Shown here: piece by piece, positions 14,501 to 27,143 of the stretch
Layout of the letters: the number at the start of each line of letters is the position of its first letter
Numbering within the stretch: position 1 is the first letter of the stretch
Assembly (NCBI RefSeq): GCF_036785885.1
Contig: NC_092326.1
Location: 40,262,287 to 40,326,286, forward strand
DNA length: 64,000 bases
Direction: 5' to 3'
Source: Coffea arabica
Taxonomy: Eukaryota > Streptophyta > Magnoliopsida > Gentianales > Rubiaceae
Made by a program: the position numbers and the translations under genes
Notes under the pieces: model-generated
The model's input: the letters and a program-made list of their open reading frames with translations, nothing else
What the model was told of the DNA's origin: nothing
Database searches by the model: none

Positions 14501-17500
14501 CATCCAGCAACTTTGGTTGTAGATGCAACATAATGCTAATAACAAAGCTAAGGAAATTGCAGGTAAAGCCATTCCAAAATATCAAAGATATTCAAGACAT
14601 TCAAATCATTCAAACTTTTCTAGAACTACTGATCTGGATTTTGCAGGTCTCATGGCTACTCTCTCTTGATTTTGCTGTATGATAAGCAACTAAAATTTTC
14701 TATTAGTGACATTATTCGGGTGGGTCCATAGAGTAAAGTTGATGCTGCAAATACTTGAATTTTTTAGCTTTTTTTTAATGCCTTGAAGCCATACATATCC
14801 TCTCACCTGGATTAACAGTGGAATTTTTACTTCAAGCCAATTGTGAATTCTTGGTCCTGTGCCTTGCTCTTTCTCTTGTTTAAGGTGTACTTATTTAGGT
14901 ATTTCAGATTGTAGATTGAGCAAGCTTCAATTTTGAGCCAAAACTTTATAAATTTTTTATAAATTTCTCAAAATAGCATTCAGCAGGGGTAAACAGGACA
15001 GTTGTCATTGACAAGAAACAGAACAAACAATTCCAATTGCTCTACCAATGCCCAAGTAATAGCTGCCTACAAGATAAAGTTGCATAAAATAATTAAGAAC
15101 TTGGATGTTAGAAGATAGATTCAGAGAATGACCTTTTGGTTTTGGGACGAGATCTGGACTCCAAATATATGCATAAGGCACATCAAGCGGTGAACTGTAA
15201 GAACCCCTTAAGTATGTGACAGGCCTTAGCTTCAGTTTTTTCTTTCTAAAATCATTTATCACATCCCGTATCCCAAGCCATATTAGTCCATCAACAACCT
15301 GATATGATAGCTGCAGAAAAAGTATCCGACTTTCCACATCTAAAATACTTATAACCAAACAGACAAAGATAAACAAAATAAAAGATGACAAAAGAGCATC
15401 AAACTGTGCTTACTCTATATCCAACTGATTGCTTCACACGAGATAGAGGATGTGGAAACTCACTAGTTGGCCTGCAGAAGTCAAACATAATAAAAAGCAT
15501 CCATCATCTTGCTACAGTATGATATAAGTGCATAGGGGACCGGACAATACCAAAATAACCCTAATACACATTAAATTAGGATGTACAGAAAGGTAAGAGT
15601 TAAAGAAAGAAGAGTCGATAAAACTCACGTCCAAGGCATTGTGAAAATTATATGAAGTGGTACTTTTAGTGCCTCTGCAACATGCTTATGTCCTGAAATA
15701 GAACTGAATAGTTGAAGGAGAACTATCAACATGTTTGTAGACAATGTTACATTGATCCAACTCAATAACAAGTCCTTTGTGCATATCAAACACGAATCAC
15801 AGAAATTCCAAATAAAACAATATTGGAGCAGAAAAGCACAATCCAAGAAAAGATCATAATGTTGAGCAAAAACACTATCTAGACACAGGAATTCCTTAAC
15901 GTCAGTTAAGAATGCGCAATTTATCGGTGACAATCATGCAATTATATTTTCTTAATCTTCTGTTAGAATGTGACATGAATGGAAGGAGATAAAGGAGCAA
16001 GGACCAAGATAATTTAGAAGACATTATTACCGTAAGCAGGGGGATTTGCAATTATAGCATCTGGATTGAATGGAACTTTTGTTTCTCGATCATAATCCAT
16101 GCATGCAGGAAGTAAAGAGAATATAATTTCTTTAATTTGATTTCGCTGAATATGAATTTCAGAAGGCCCAGAAGGCAAGAATCCTTTGTTCTTCACCATG
16201 TCTGCAATACACATCAGCAATAACCAAACAACAGATTGAATCCCCGATCATCAATTGAATATTCAGAAAAAAAAACTATACAATGAAAAAGGGAAAAGAA
16301 CATCAAACAGCGGCAACAACTTTTTCAGAAATGCACTCAAGTTTAACTATAGTGACCATCTCTGCATTTACAAATTACCTACATAATATGTAATTGTACA
16401 ATTGTGGAGAAGTGACACAACTAAGAGGTACACTAATCATATTAAAAAAAAAAGTCAAAAGCTACATAAGAACTATAAGACAATTCATAAATAAACATTG
16501 CTCGTTGGCAAGAAAACCCAAAGGCAGTGTTCAATGTGTAAAGATCCTATTATTCTACTATCATCATACCACCCTAAAGATTGCAACCTACCACAGAATT
16601 TTCCCAGAAAACAAAACAACCAGCACATTGCTACAGGTTTTTCTGTGATTCCTCTGCCACAGGACCCAAGATTTAACTGATACAAAGTATCCCAAGAAAA
16701 CTAAATAAATTATCCCAAAAGTCCTAGCATCTCACAATTTAGTACAAGATTATAATTCATCTCATTATCTGACTTAACCATACACAGAACACACTCCACT
16801 CCTTATTCAAAATCACCAAACTATATTTTCACAGAACAAAATGGGATTGGGCTAAAAGTTACTCCAGTTGGATTCTAAAAGCAATGAAAAATAATAATCA
16901 ACAGACCTGCACTGAACCAATTGCATCGCATGAGGAGAACAAACCTCCTAATTATTTATCAAGAGAAACTTATCCTTGTGATTGGAAATGCAAAAGATGA
17001 CCAAAACCTAGACTCCATAAGAATGCCTTTATTGGTTCAATTTACTTAACTGATTATGGGAATCTATATCACATAGGATCAATCTTCTATCCCACCTTCC
17101 AACCCCACTTTGTTGGCATTTTTTTAACGTATTCATGCTACATCTGATTCCATGACTGAGCCACACTAAACTATGGCTTTAATGGAACCAAAGCAAATGG
17201 ATGGAAATCATACTTATAATCAAACTGTTTTTAACCTACTTATTTCCTCTTCATGTATAAATATGCCTAGATGTCATTTTAGTATATGATAAAGAAAAAA
17301 CAGACAAGGAAAAATCTTTTCAGAAGATGATCATGATATCACCCAATGTCAATGATATACTTACAACCAGCAAGAACTTTTGGATCTCCACCAAGAGGGT
17401 AAAACTCCAATCCAGCAGCCAAAACAAACTCTTTAAAATTAGAATGGCTTGCTAGTCTCACTCTATGGCCATCCTCCTGCCAGAAGACACAATCAAAGAG

Positions 17501-20360
17501 GTAGGCACATAGCGCAGCGCTCAGAAGGTTAAATTCATGATTGAGGCCCCGATATTTTTCAAAAGGAAGTCGTCAAAATTACAAAATGTGTCTGTGATGT
17601 ATATTCCTGTTCTAATTCAAAAGAAACAACTTACCTGTAAACGTTTCCCAATGGCAACAAAGGGTTGTACATCTCCACGTGTCCCAACTATAAGCATAAC
17701 AATTTGCAATGGAGGTAGGTCTTGTATATCTCCTGCACCGGTAGATTCTTCCACTCTAGATCCATCATACATAACTCCAGTACCTAAATCAAGAGCTTGG
17801 GGTTTAATGTTTCCAGGAACTTCAAATTGCACGGTTCCATCATCTTGAACAGATGCAAATCGGTTCAGCAACTTGAGCTGCATGATAACCATTACAATGT
17901 GGGTTCAGAAAAAAAAAATGTTTTTTTTAATGGAGAAAGAGGTAATAATATTTGCAGAAAGGCCATTAAATGGTGAAGAAAAATATAGCCTTTGGATCCA
18001 AAGGGACAGGCCATAGGGCCCTTTCCAAGCAAGAAGACTCTTCGTATGGAAAGAAGGGATGTCCATTGTGATTATAAGAGTCTTTACTAACCTTTATCTA
18101 TTGTTAACATGAAACAATCAACTCGTCAACTCTCGACATAATTGGTTTTAACTTATAGGAGTCAAGGGAACAGTAATCCTTGTCATTGAAGGAAATTTAG
18201 ACCGATTCTGGCTGCTGAGTCCAATCTAGTTACCTACTTGTACTCTTACAAATCTATCTAAAGCCCCATTTATGAGCTAGGTTAATTAGTCATGTACTTT
18301 AAGTATCATGGTTCTCACCTCAAGATATTCAACCTCAGGACTATTTTCATGTATAAGTACCTATATGATCAGCTTATTTCATGAAAGAATTGTTTCCTAT
18401 TGGAGATTACCCCCACCACTTCTCCCTAAACATGCATGTTACTCATACAACTGAGGCAATAAGGAATGAAGATGCTCAAATACAATTTGAGGGTATATTC
18501 TTCCAGGAAAAGAAATATGTATCTGGAACATAAAGGTCAATCCTTGATAACAAACTACCAAGTGGCACATGGATACACAAGTTAAAACAAGGAAGAAAGA
18601 AAAAAAGATCTAATAGAACTTATAAGAGAAAACAGGATTTATTAATTAGAAAAAAAATAATTAGAAATATGGTTCCCATAACTTTCCTTTCAAACTTGCT
18701 TAGATCATAGTCCCTCCTCCAACTGCTAATGTACTTTGCCTTTTCTTTTCTATTTTGCTCTTTCTATTCAACTTTCCTCTTACTATACTATCCATTTTAA
18801 GCATTTCATGTCACCACTCTCCCTGTCCTTATTTATTAGTCCATCATACTTTCAATTTTCTTAAATAACCACCTGAAGAAGTACAAGATAACTCAATCAA
18901 AAAACAACTAGTGCCCGGAAGTTTATCCTTAATTAGACTAGAAATTATAAAGGAAAGTACAGGGGCCTCTTAAAAAAAATCAATTGAGGAATACAAGCTA
19001 CAGTTATCAGGTTATACCAACCTTTTTCTTTAGAGGAAATCTTTCATCAAAAAGCTTCAAGGCCAAATATCCAAGACCATTATTCTTTCCAAGCTTTGTA
19101 GCTCGGCTAAGTTGACTGGAAGTAGGGTTAACATTTTCCACTGCTGAGTCTCCAACAGATGCAAGATTCTGCTCAGGCAAATTCTTGGCAGTGGATCCTG
19201 GGGAAAACCAGATAACATCGAGCAAAATAAGAATGCAAACAGTGGCTTAGTGTGGTCACTGGATCAGCTTAAGAAACCAAAATGTAATCAGAAAATCGGG
19301 GCTAATTAGAGTGCATAAGTTTAGACAATATGCTAAATTCGCACAGTGAAATGTACAAAATCCAACAAAACAAGCATAAAATTTCTTGATCAAGTGAGGA
19401 AGCTGAGTTGAATAATGAATTAGTGCTTCCAAAAACCTATTTCTATGAATATGTTGTATTAGAATCACTTTCAATTCTTCATCGTGTTGCTTAATAGACC
19501 TCATTTACGATCACCTTGTATCATCGTGCTAACACTAAGTTTTCCAGCAATCCGTTTTTGCTTGTTGAAAGAATAAAAGAAACTTCCTAAACATATCATT
19601 GTTGCCGAAGAGACAATTTAATAATTCAAGGCCACTGGGAACACCTCTTGACTAGATGATATGATTCCTATCACAGAAAGCTGCGATCTGTATCGTTCTC
19701 CAAGAAATTACTCTTCCAAACACTAAAACTATCAAAAACCAATGACCCAATACATGATGATGCACATGTACATGCGGAACAATAACTATCTGACACATTT
19801 TACAGTATCAATAGCTACTTGACGACCTACAAACTGCCATACCTAGTGATCTCAGTTTATTATTTAGGACTGATCATCCCTGTCAAAACTCAAACCATAC
19901 TTAAGGGACAGGGGTTTTGACAATTGCACCACTGTCATAAGCTTTGCAGAACACTTTTTTCGCAACCATCGGAATCAATGGGATTACATGCATATCACTG
20001 GCAGAAACAAAAATAAAAATCGTAACGGTTCACAGATTCACCTGTTCTTATTCATACTCACTAAATTAGGACACTCTAAAATCTTAAACCAGCATATATG
20101 ATCAGAAATACAAAATGGCCCTGGAAAAAAAAATGCTTCCTACGAATTTAAAAGTAGCCCTTTTGGCAAAAATAGAAGAAAGAACCTGCGGAACTCAAAG
20201 AATGATCGCCAATGCTATCCTTGTACCGGGGTGATGCATTTACATTGCTGCTAGCTTTTCCATTTTCTTCAACAATTTCCACTTCATGGTCCACGTCAAC
20301 TTCCCCTGAACTACTACTCTTCGCAGCAGGGCCATAGTGATTGTCTGATGATTCTGCCAT
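8545..20360 (-). CDS. UGT80A2-like: Sterol 3-beta-glucosyltransferase, UGT80A2-like (GT28 family), complete
   Basis: Transfers glucose from UDP-glucose to the 3-hydroxyl of membrane sterols, making steryl glucosides. Fourteen exons (minus strand): 20360-20186, 19197-19022, 17877-17635, 17476-17365, 16201-16031, 15692-15629, 15471-15414, 15310-15133, 14174-14044, 12495-12393, 12220-12144, 11383-11336, 11255-11106 and 8727-8545. They join without a frame break to 622 aa; Arabidopsis UGT80A2 is of similar length (about 637). Visible motifs: N-terminal GT28 strand and glycine loop GTRGDVQPF at 182-190; [15 protein letters not shown] in the acceptor half; [12 protein letters not shown]; and the C-terminal sugar-nucleotide motif [11 protein letters not shown] at 498-508 followed by FFGDQPFWG at about 520-528. 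The first 160 residues are acidic and Ser-rich, as usual for the family. The start is the first ATG of the acidic leader MAESSDNH. The last intron (2.4 kb) and the ninth (1.5 kb) are long, and the ninth carries a retrotransposon relic. Confidence 0.95.
12840..13340 (+). repeat. Possible degenerate LTR-retrotransposon relic with tRNA-Met-type primer-binding site, in UGT80A intron 9
   Basis: Within intron 9 of the glucosyltransferase, GGTATCAGAGCTGGG at 12970-12984 matches 11 of the 12 bases of TGGTATCAGAGC, the usual primer-binding site of plant LTR elements primed by initiator tRNA-Met. Upstream sequence (GACCCACATTATTCCGAGGG, then ATTGGCTTTGAGTGGGCTTG) resembles the 3' end of a degraded LTR. 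The motif AGCCCCACATCG occurs twice downstream (about 13288 and 13343). No gag or pol coding remains. The outer borders are uncertain. Confidence 0.4.
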
Positions 20361-20900
20361 TGATTAACGCTAATGACTAAAACAGGGAACAAGAAAAAAG
20401 GCCCTGTATCTAGTCGATGTTTATCCTTTGATAAAAGACTCAACAATGCTCTTGATATCCAATAGCGTACATCTTGGTTGCGTTAAAAAAAGGATGAGGG
20501 AATGTGAAAAGTGAATGTGGGTGGTAAGTGGGGGGTTTCTTTTGTTTATGGGAAAATGGAATAAATCGAGAAAGGGAAAGATAGGTGAAGGGGAAGGAAG
20601 GAGTAGTTTGCCAATACGCTTCTCCTTTAGCTTTCTTTGTTTTCTTTTTATCTTCTATTCTTCTTTAACATTTGATAAGGATTCTTTGCGGGGAAAGAAA
20701 TCAGAAAAGGGGGGAAAAACAAGCGGGGCGGTGGGGACTACTTTGGGCGTTGTTTGTTGGAGTTTGAGACTTGGGAAAGGAAACCGTTGGAAGACACGTC
20801 TGTGTTGGCGTCTTGGTGACTTTCCAATAGGCTGGTCGTTGTCCACCTGCTCCTCCTGTGTCCGAAGTAGTGCTGCAAATTGCAAATGAATAGAGTCGAG
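20361..20900 (-). promoter_or_regulatory. Upstream and 5' leader region of the UGT80A-like gene
   Basis: The 540 bp upstream of the glucosyltransferase start, on its minus strand. It is less AT-rich than the DNA beyond 20900 and strongly strand-biased: GA-rich on the plus strand, hence CT-rich in the transcript direction, typical of plant 5' leaders. A 124-codon open frame on the plus strand shows only biased composition and no domain. No TATA box could be assigned. Confidence 0.35.
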
Positions 20901-21000
20901 CGGAGTTTTGACTTAATTTTTTTCGTTTGAATTAATTATTTTTGAAGATATTTTTAAAAAATTTTGCTATAATAGAGGCTCTGTTTGGATCACCTTTTTT

Positions 21001-21355
21001 GGAGTGTTTTTTAAAAACTAGTTTTTCAAATACAATAAAAATTTTTAAAAATTACTCTAAAAGGTAATCTAAAAATTAGTTTAAATTTTTAAAAAATATC
21101 TCAAAATATATTCTAGAAACTCTTTTGCTCTTAAATATCTCAAAATATTTTCTAAAAATATTCCAAAATATACTCTAAAAACTACAGCAAAGTTTTTCAA
21201 AAACAGCTAATCCAATAGTAGAAGAGTTTCTACTATATATTTTGAGAATTTTTTAGAAATTTTAAAAAAATTTAAACTAATTTTTAAATTACCTTTTAGA
21301 GTACTTTTTAAAAAATTTTATTGTATTTGAAAAACTAGTTTTTGAAAAACACCCC
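21001..21355. repeat. Foldback MITE-like element, about 355 bp with arms of about 115 bp
   Basis: The left arm 21001-21115 is matched by the reverse complement of 21235-21355. Both read, from the outside, GTGTTTTT, AAAAACTAGTTTTTCAAATA, CTCTAAAAGGTAAT and AAATTAGTTTAAATTTTT. The roughly 120-bp loop holds short direct repeats of ATCTCAAAATAT type. It is non-coding and borders a dispersed repeat on its right. No obvious target duplication. Confidence 0.7.
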
Positions 21356-21491
21356 CATCAAATTTGAGTCGAGATCGAGCTTGAAATATAATAATTTTTA
21401 TTTTTAAAAATAATTGTTTTATTTTTTAAAAAATAAAAAAAATATTTTTAATAAATAATAAAATATTAGGAATATATGTAATTTTACTAGT

Positions 21492-21533
<42 letters not shown>

Positions 21534-21565
21534 CTCAAACTTGCGAGCACAAACTTGGTTAAGTT
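21356..21565. repeat. Dispersed AT-rich repeat, copy A (related to 53110-53450), with an (AT)16 microsatellite
   Basis: It shares GAGTCGAG-type ends and an AT-rich core, including TAATAAATAATAAAATATTA, with the segment at 53110-53450. A perfect (AT)n run occupies about 21495-21527. It is non-coding. The GAGTCGAG/CTCGA-rich ends recall a widespread class of plant intergenic repeats; a shorter CTCGAG-rich patch lies at 24371-24427. Confidence 0.5.
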
Positions 21566-22559
21566 GGTAGAAAGTAATGGCCTTCACAATTTTGGAAAAA
21601 ATTTTACTAAAAATAAAATAATATATTGTTTGGATATAAAATTATTCAAGAAACAAAAATTTAGGATTCTGATAATGTAATGTATGTAAGATAAAAAATA
21701 ATAAAAAATAAAAGTATAATTAAAAATGACAAAATGTCTGCTTATCATGCAATAGAAAATTTTAAAAATAATAATAATTTAGTACTAGGAAAGTTACCAC
21801 GAGATCCTCTCTAATATGAAAATTATGTGCCTGGCTATCCTCTCCAATGCAAACATTGATAAGCAAGGTCTGAATTTACACCTTTTTTTTTCCAAAAAGA
21901 ATGAAAGAATGAAAAGTTTTGGTGCTTAAAAGATAGGATAGTAAATCATAATGACAAATATTTGTTTAGACAGTTCATAATTAGTTTTATTTAAATGATG
22001 CCTACCGAGCACTCGTAAAAAGTGACTCGGGTATTTTATTTTTTCAAAAAAGTTGCATTGAATAGAATAAGTGGGTACTCGTTAAGATAAAGTTCAAATA
22101 TTAATATTTTGAAAAATTAAATAAGAGAAATGAATATGTGAAAGGTAGAACAGTAATTGTCAATATGTATATTTACATGTTAAATTGAGTATAATTCAAA
22201 TATATTAATGAGTACATATGTCAAAAAAACCCATGAAAAAAATATTTAAATGCAACAGGCCTTCAGACTATTTACAAATAAGTGATAGATTTTGTATGAT
22301 AGCAATTATGCATTGGATATTTATTAGGGAAAAAAAGACTAATCTGATGCTTCTTTTGCCTTTGTTGGTGGACTTATATCTTACCCTTTGTATATTACTA
22401 GATTATACATATTAAATATTCAAATTATGGATCTGTTTGGCATCTCTATTTTTACATATTTGTTTTTTGCATGTTTTAGACAATTTTTTTTCAACTTTTG
22501 TTACACGAACTTGTTAAAACACCTTAAATTAAAAAAAAAAAATATACGTTTCAAAATAC
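21566..22559. other. AT-rich intergenic DNA without recognised genes
   Basis: About 1 kb of AT-rich sequence with only short chance frames. There is no splice-consistent coding pattern, no RNA gene, and no clear palindrome apart from the possible outer flank of the pyrimidine/purine block that follows. Confidence 0.5.
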
Positions 22560-23290
22560 CCAAAAACACGCACAGAGTTCCCTCTTCCATCACCATCATC
22601 CCTAATCATTTCTACTTCCACCAGTGCTGTCTCCACCTCATCCTATTATTATTGTTGCTACCTTTCCTTCTCTCTCTTTTCTCCTCCTACCCTATCACCT
22701 CTTTCCCCTCCATTATCCGTCACTCCCTCTCTTTCATTTCTTTCCTTCTTTCTCTCTCCCTTTCCTTCTCATTTTGTCTCCTCCTTTCCTCTACCACCCA
22801 ATTCTCCTCTCTAATCATCTCGACCTCTTCCCTCTTCCCTTCGTTCTTCTTCTCCTTTTCTTTCTACCCCTTCTCGTCTCCCCATAACCCTATTTTTCTG
22901 CGATCTCCACCTTTTACCTCTGTCATATTTGAACCAAATATAGTTTGAATCTAACACGAGAAAAGATGAGGGTCGTGGGAAAAGGTGAGGGAAAAGGAGA
23001 TGGGGTAGAAGAAGATAAGGAAAAAAAATAGAAGAGGAAGGAAAGAATGGCAGTAGGAAAGAAGATGAACGGGTGAAGGTGATTACAGATGGAGAGTGGT
23101 GTGATAGAGGTAGTAGACAAGAAAAGGGAGGCATAGAGGAGGATATGGTAGAAGTGAGTAAAGGGGATATGGCGAGGAAGAACTGCAGCAAATAGGGGAG
23201 AAGTGGTGATGGTTGTTGATGAGTTTTGCGTAAGAGGTGAGTGGCGTTGTGGTTGGCGCATGCGTTGGGGACGAGTGGCATTGTAGATGG
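22560..23290. repeat. Pyrimidine-rich tract followed by a purine-rich tract, possibly a decayed foldback element
   Basis: 22570-22920 is strongly CT-rich on the plus strand; after a 45-bp spacer, 22965-23280 is strongly GA-rich. The two halves are therefore pyrimidine-rich when read inward from either side, with partial matches in inverted orientation (for example CCATCACCA). The centre (22921-22955) has inverted ATTTGAACCAAATATAG-type symmetry. The long frames on both strands are low-complexity Ser/Pro/Phe/Leu sequence and are not credible proteins. Confidence 0.4.
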
Positions 23291-25477
23291 CGCATGAAAA
23301 GCAACAGAGTCTTATAAATATCTTTCAAATACTTTGAAATACATAAAAGTATTTGTAAAAAATCTATAATAAATTATAGTAAAATCATAGACAAATATAA
23401 AAAATACACCATTTAAATGCTATATTATATAATGGAAAAGTGCACCAAACATTAGTTCCATTTTATTGTTTAACATTTTTATCTCTCACTTTTAAAATGA
23501 TGTATTTTTTCTAATTCGTAAAAGTAAAATGCACTTGTTTGATCCCAAAATTCTAGCTTCGATTACCTTTTTACCAAAAAAATGTCATGGACTACATGTG
23601 ATGAATTTTAAAGCAATAAAAAGATCAACATAAGGATTTGACACAACTATATTGACTCGACCTATTTTATTCAATCCTAATATCCCTTTTATCATGTAAA
23701 AATAATAGAGAAAAAGGTTTAAAAAAACTAGGAAATTGGGTAAGTGAAATATTGAATTAATTAGTTTACCTCCTTTAACCAAATTATGATTGAAATTTAT
23801 TTGATTATTCTCTCTTTCTTTTTTATCCAACAAAGAAATTGAAATCAACCAGAAAATGTTGATAGAGGTCATAGGATGACTTGACCTTTTTTGCGCATTT
23901 TTCTATATATAATACATAAGCAACTAGCGTGAATACCCATGCTACATACAGTGCTGACATTATTGAAAAAAATAAAATGGTGAACAAATAAAGGTGAAAA
24001 ATTTGTACCAACAAAATTAAAATGTAACATCTGTTTAACAATAGTTTAAAATATAATAGAATGTGTATATCATTGAAGAACTGTCTTTTTTCGGAAGATA
24101 GATCTTAAAAAAATAAAATTTTATATTAAAAAAGGGAATGATATATTTCTACAAATGAATGTAATTGAATGTTGTTAAATGAAATACTTAAAAATACTAA
24201 GCATTCGATTTGATAATCTTACTTGAAGGTGCGGACACTCTTCACACCAATCCACTTTTAGTACGAATGCCAAAACCATATGATTCTGACTAATGTGGCC
24301 CCGTGGATCAGGTTTTTTAAGTTGGACTGCGGAGGCAAAAGTAACTTTATATATGAACTTGGTCTCCTGTGGATAGGGCTACAAACGAATCGAGCGGCTC
24401 GAATCGAGCTCGAGCTGGCTCGAGTCAATCAAGGCATAGCACTAAAGCCCTTTCAAGATTTAAGTTAATTACTTCTCCAGGTTATTACAAATAAAGCATT
24501 GATCATGTATACAATCAAAACCATCTGCCAGCCCAGAAAATAAAAGGAGAAAAAATAAAGAAAGTAAAAGACCAAATCACCTTAAAAGAAAAACAAAATG
24601 TGACAAAAAGGAGGGGCAGAGGGGACCGATCTGAAAAATTAAGCCGGCAAGCATATACTTCCAGTTCTCCACAAGAAGATTGATTTCTACTTAAGTCTCT
24701 GCACATAATCTCTGCCATAACTGCTCACAAAAGAAACAAAATCAATAGAGAACCAAAAACAAAGAAGAAACTGAGAGAGATGGTGGGGGAATTAACTCGA
24801 TAAGTTAATTAAGTCGATCAGTAAAAGGGTTGAAAAAAAAATTAGAGACATATTATAGTATTGGAAATAATCGAAAATAATAAAAACTAAGATTGACACC
24901 ACAAGAAAGATGAAAGAGATAACAGATGCTTGTTTTGGTTAACCAAAAAATATGAATGAGCATGCAAGAAAATTGAAGAAGCATACTATGTTTAGAGGAG
25001 TTTTAATAGGAGTGGAATTCTTAAATTAGAGAACTCTTAATTGGAGTGGACTCTTAATTGGAGTGGAAAACGTAGGAGGAAATGTAGGGGAAACGTGGGA
25101 TGATGATTAGAGGATTTGTAGGAATGGTTGTAGGATGAGTTAAGAGATAGTGGGAATATTTTAAATTTAAATTTATTTGGTGATAAGGTGGGTTATAACC
25201 CACTACTTTTTATGTATTAAAATAAATACAAAAATCTAGAAAAAAGAATGAGAAATTTAGATGCCATTTAGAGGGTTTCTGCTAAAAACCCTTTCTTGAA
25301 TACATATAGATATAGATGGGTTTGGTGTTAAATAAAAACTGTCATTAATTGTTATTTCGATATCACTCTTGCATGATGGAGTAACGTACAGCGATATCAT
25401 GTTTCACACTCAGTTGCTCACCATCTCATGTTCCACACTCAGGTGTTCACATAACTGCTTTTACTATACTTATCTAT
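23291..25477. other. Intergenic AT-rich DNA, no supported gene
   Basis: It holds short frames only. A CTCGAG-rich patch at 24371-24427 looks like a fragment of a common plant dispersed repeat. A minus-strand frame at 24515-24718 was considered and rejected: no domain, no partner exon. The segment at 25010-25080 contains a short direct repeat of TTGGAGTGGA. Confidence 0.45.
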
Positions 25478-25912
25478 TACTCAGTATTCACTTTTAAAAT
25501 ATTAATTTTTCATCCCTTACAAATTTAAATCGGTAAATTTGGACCTCAACCTAAATTTCTAACCACTTATTAGTTTGAAAATGACCATGTGATCTACATG
25601 TAGTTATTGTTTACGTAAAAAAAGATCAGATCCTATCTGTTAGTGACAAAAATAAATATAGATTGCATCCGATCCTATTTTTTATGAAAAATAAATATAA
25701 TTTGGATCAGATCATACTATTTTAGGGGTAAAATAAACATGAATCCGGTCATTTTTTTAAACTACAATTGAGATTAATCTTTTTGCCCCTAAAAAAAGAC
25801 AAAATATGGATTACATGATGGATTTAGGGTAAAAAATGGTGAAAATTTAGCTTGGGATTTATCGATTTAATTTTGTAAGGGATGTAAAATTGCTAATTTA
25901 AAAGTAAATGAC
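25478..25912. repeat. Foldback MITE-like element, about 435 bp
   Basis: The left arm (from 25478) and the inverted right arm (ending about 25912) share, reading inward, ACTTTTAAA, CATCCCTTACAAA, TTAAATCG and TAAATT. The layout (a 'CATCCCTTACAAATT' block, then a 'TTTGG/TTGGG' block) resembles the outer half of the larger foldback at 45160-46590, so the two may belong to one family. Non-coding. Confidence 0.55.
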
Positions 25913-26275
25913 GAAAAAATTTATGTGGCAAAATGTGATAGATGTTTTGAATGATTTAAAACATTTATCAAATTTGCTACTGAGTTTAATGTGTAGTCAT
26001 AAGAATAGGATAGATGAGAGGGACTTAGAGGAAATATTTAGGATAAGTGTTTGATGACAGATTATTTAGAATTATTTTTGGAAAAAAAATATCTTAGCAT
26101 TCTTTTGATATGATATATATAAAATAAAAAATAATTTAAAAAATATATTTATGATGCAAGTAAATAAATTTGTATAAATAATAAATTATCCAAACAAACT
26201 AACACAAATAAAAAATTATATTCAATGTATTTGTTGAATGCAGTTTTCACCTCTTGAAAAATAAGTTTATATTCG

Positions 26276-26400
26276 TTTGGATTGCTTTGAAAAATTGCTA
26301 CATTCTTCGTGGACACAATTTTTCATCACCTTCTAACCTCACATATATCAAATCGCTATAGTAATTTTTCTACAAAAATCCAAAAAAATTGCAATCCAAA
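26276..26400. repeat. Short MITE, about 125 bp, with TTTGGATTGC-type terminal inverted repeats
   Basis: It starts TTTGGATTGC and ends GCAATCCAAA, a perfect 10-bp terminal inverted repeat, with an internal AT-rich body. The size and ends resemble the insertion at 27240-27368. Non-coding. Confidence 0.6.
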
Positions 26401-26699
26401 AAAAAAATTTGATTAGTCTTCTGTACACTGATCGTGTATATATCATCGTCATTAAATGTATGATAACTCATATGAATTTAAAATTTTCTCTTATATTACA
26501 CATTTAATCGTGATAATGTATACATTATCAGTGGATACTTTTACTATGTTTGGATAGCAAATTTTTTTCACTTGTATTATAAATATATTTTTTAATTCAT
26601 ATTTTTATATTTCTAATCATCTTTTTATCTCATATATATTACATGATAAAAAGTGGTACGTAATTATTCAAAGAATAATACTCTGCCAAACAAAGAATT

Positions 26700-26960
26700 A
26701 ACTCAATCAATCAAATCCTTTATCTTTTGCTTTGGCGGGCACCGTTGCTGCAGTGTGGTTCACATGCGCTTCACGTGCCCTCATAGTCACAGTCAGAAGT
26801 TCCAGAAAAAACCTCAGCATTGAAGACTGTGATGTAACCTCCCGGCAGCAGTAGTCCACATCACCTGCCCCACACCTGCCAGACGATGTTGGGGGCCCCA
26901 CTTTCCTTCCTCCGCTCGACGATCTAACGTACGACGACGTACTTGTTTCGACTTTCGACT
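26700..26960. other. GC-richer island in AT-rich intergenic DNA
   Basis: About 260 bp with clearly higher GC and CpG content than its surroundings, containing a G-box core (CACGTG) at about 26774 and CG-rich palindromic bits around 26930 (ACGTACGACGACGTAC). Minus-strand frames run through it, but none has a recognisable domain or joins another exon. It could be a gene fragment, a distal regulatory element or a captured sequence. Confidence 0.3.
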
Positions 26961-27143
26961 AGTGAGTTGTGAAAAGCAATTAGTGAAAGAATTGCTCTCG
27001 CTCCCCCCTGTACTTGCTTTAATTGCACAACTGTCAACAATACTTTCAAAATTGCAGTAATTTCTTTTATGAGTTTTTTTTTTCTGAGGATAATTTCTTC
27101 TATTCTGCAAGAGACTTGTAGTTTTCAAAACTATTTAGTCAAA

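Noticed and set aside
20515-20889. 124-codon plus-strand frame upstream of the UGT80A-like gene
   Set aside because: It overlaps the presumed leader and promoter in antisense, with Gly/Lys/Ser-biased composition and no motif.
22388-23328. Several long overlapping frames (up to about 186 codons) on both strands
   Set aside because: They lie in CT-rich or GA-rich low-complexity DNA and encode Ser/Phe/Leu/Pro runs in every frame; composition, not coding, explains them.
24515-24718. 67-codon minus-strand frame starting MAEIMCRDLS
   Set aside because: It looks protein-like at first, but the second half is Phe-rich intronic-type sequence, with no partner exon, domain or promoter.
26707-27128. Minus-strand frames through the GC-rich island
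   Set aside because: No domain, poly-basic and low-complexity ends, and no splice continuation; kept only as a composition anomaly.
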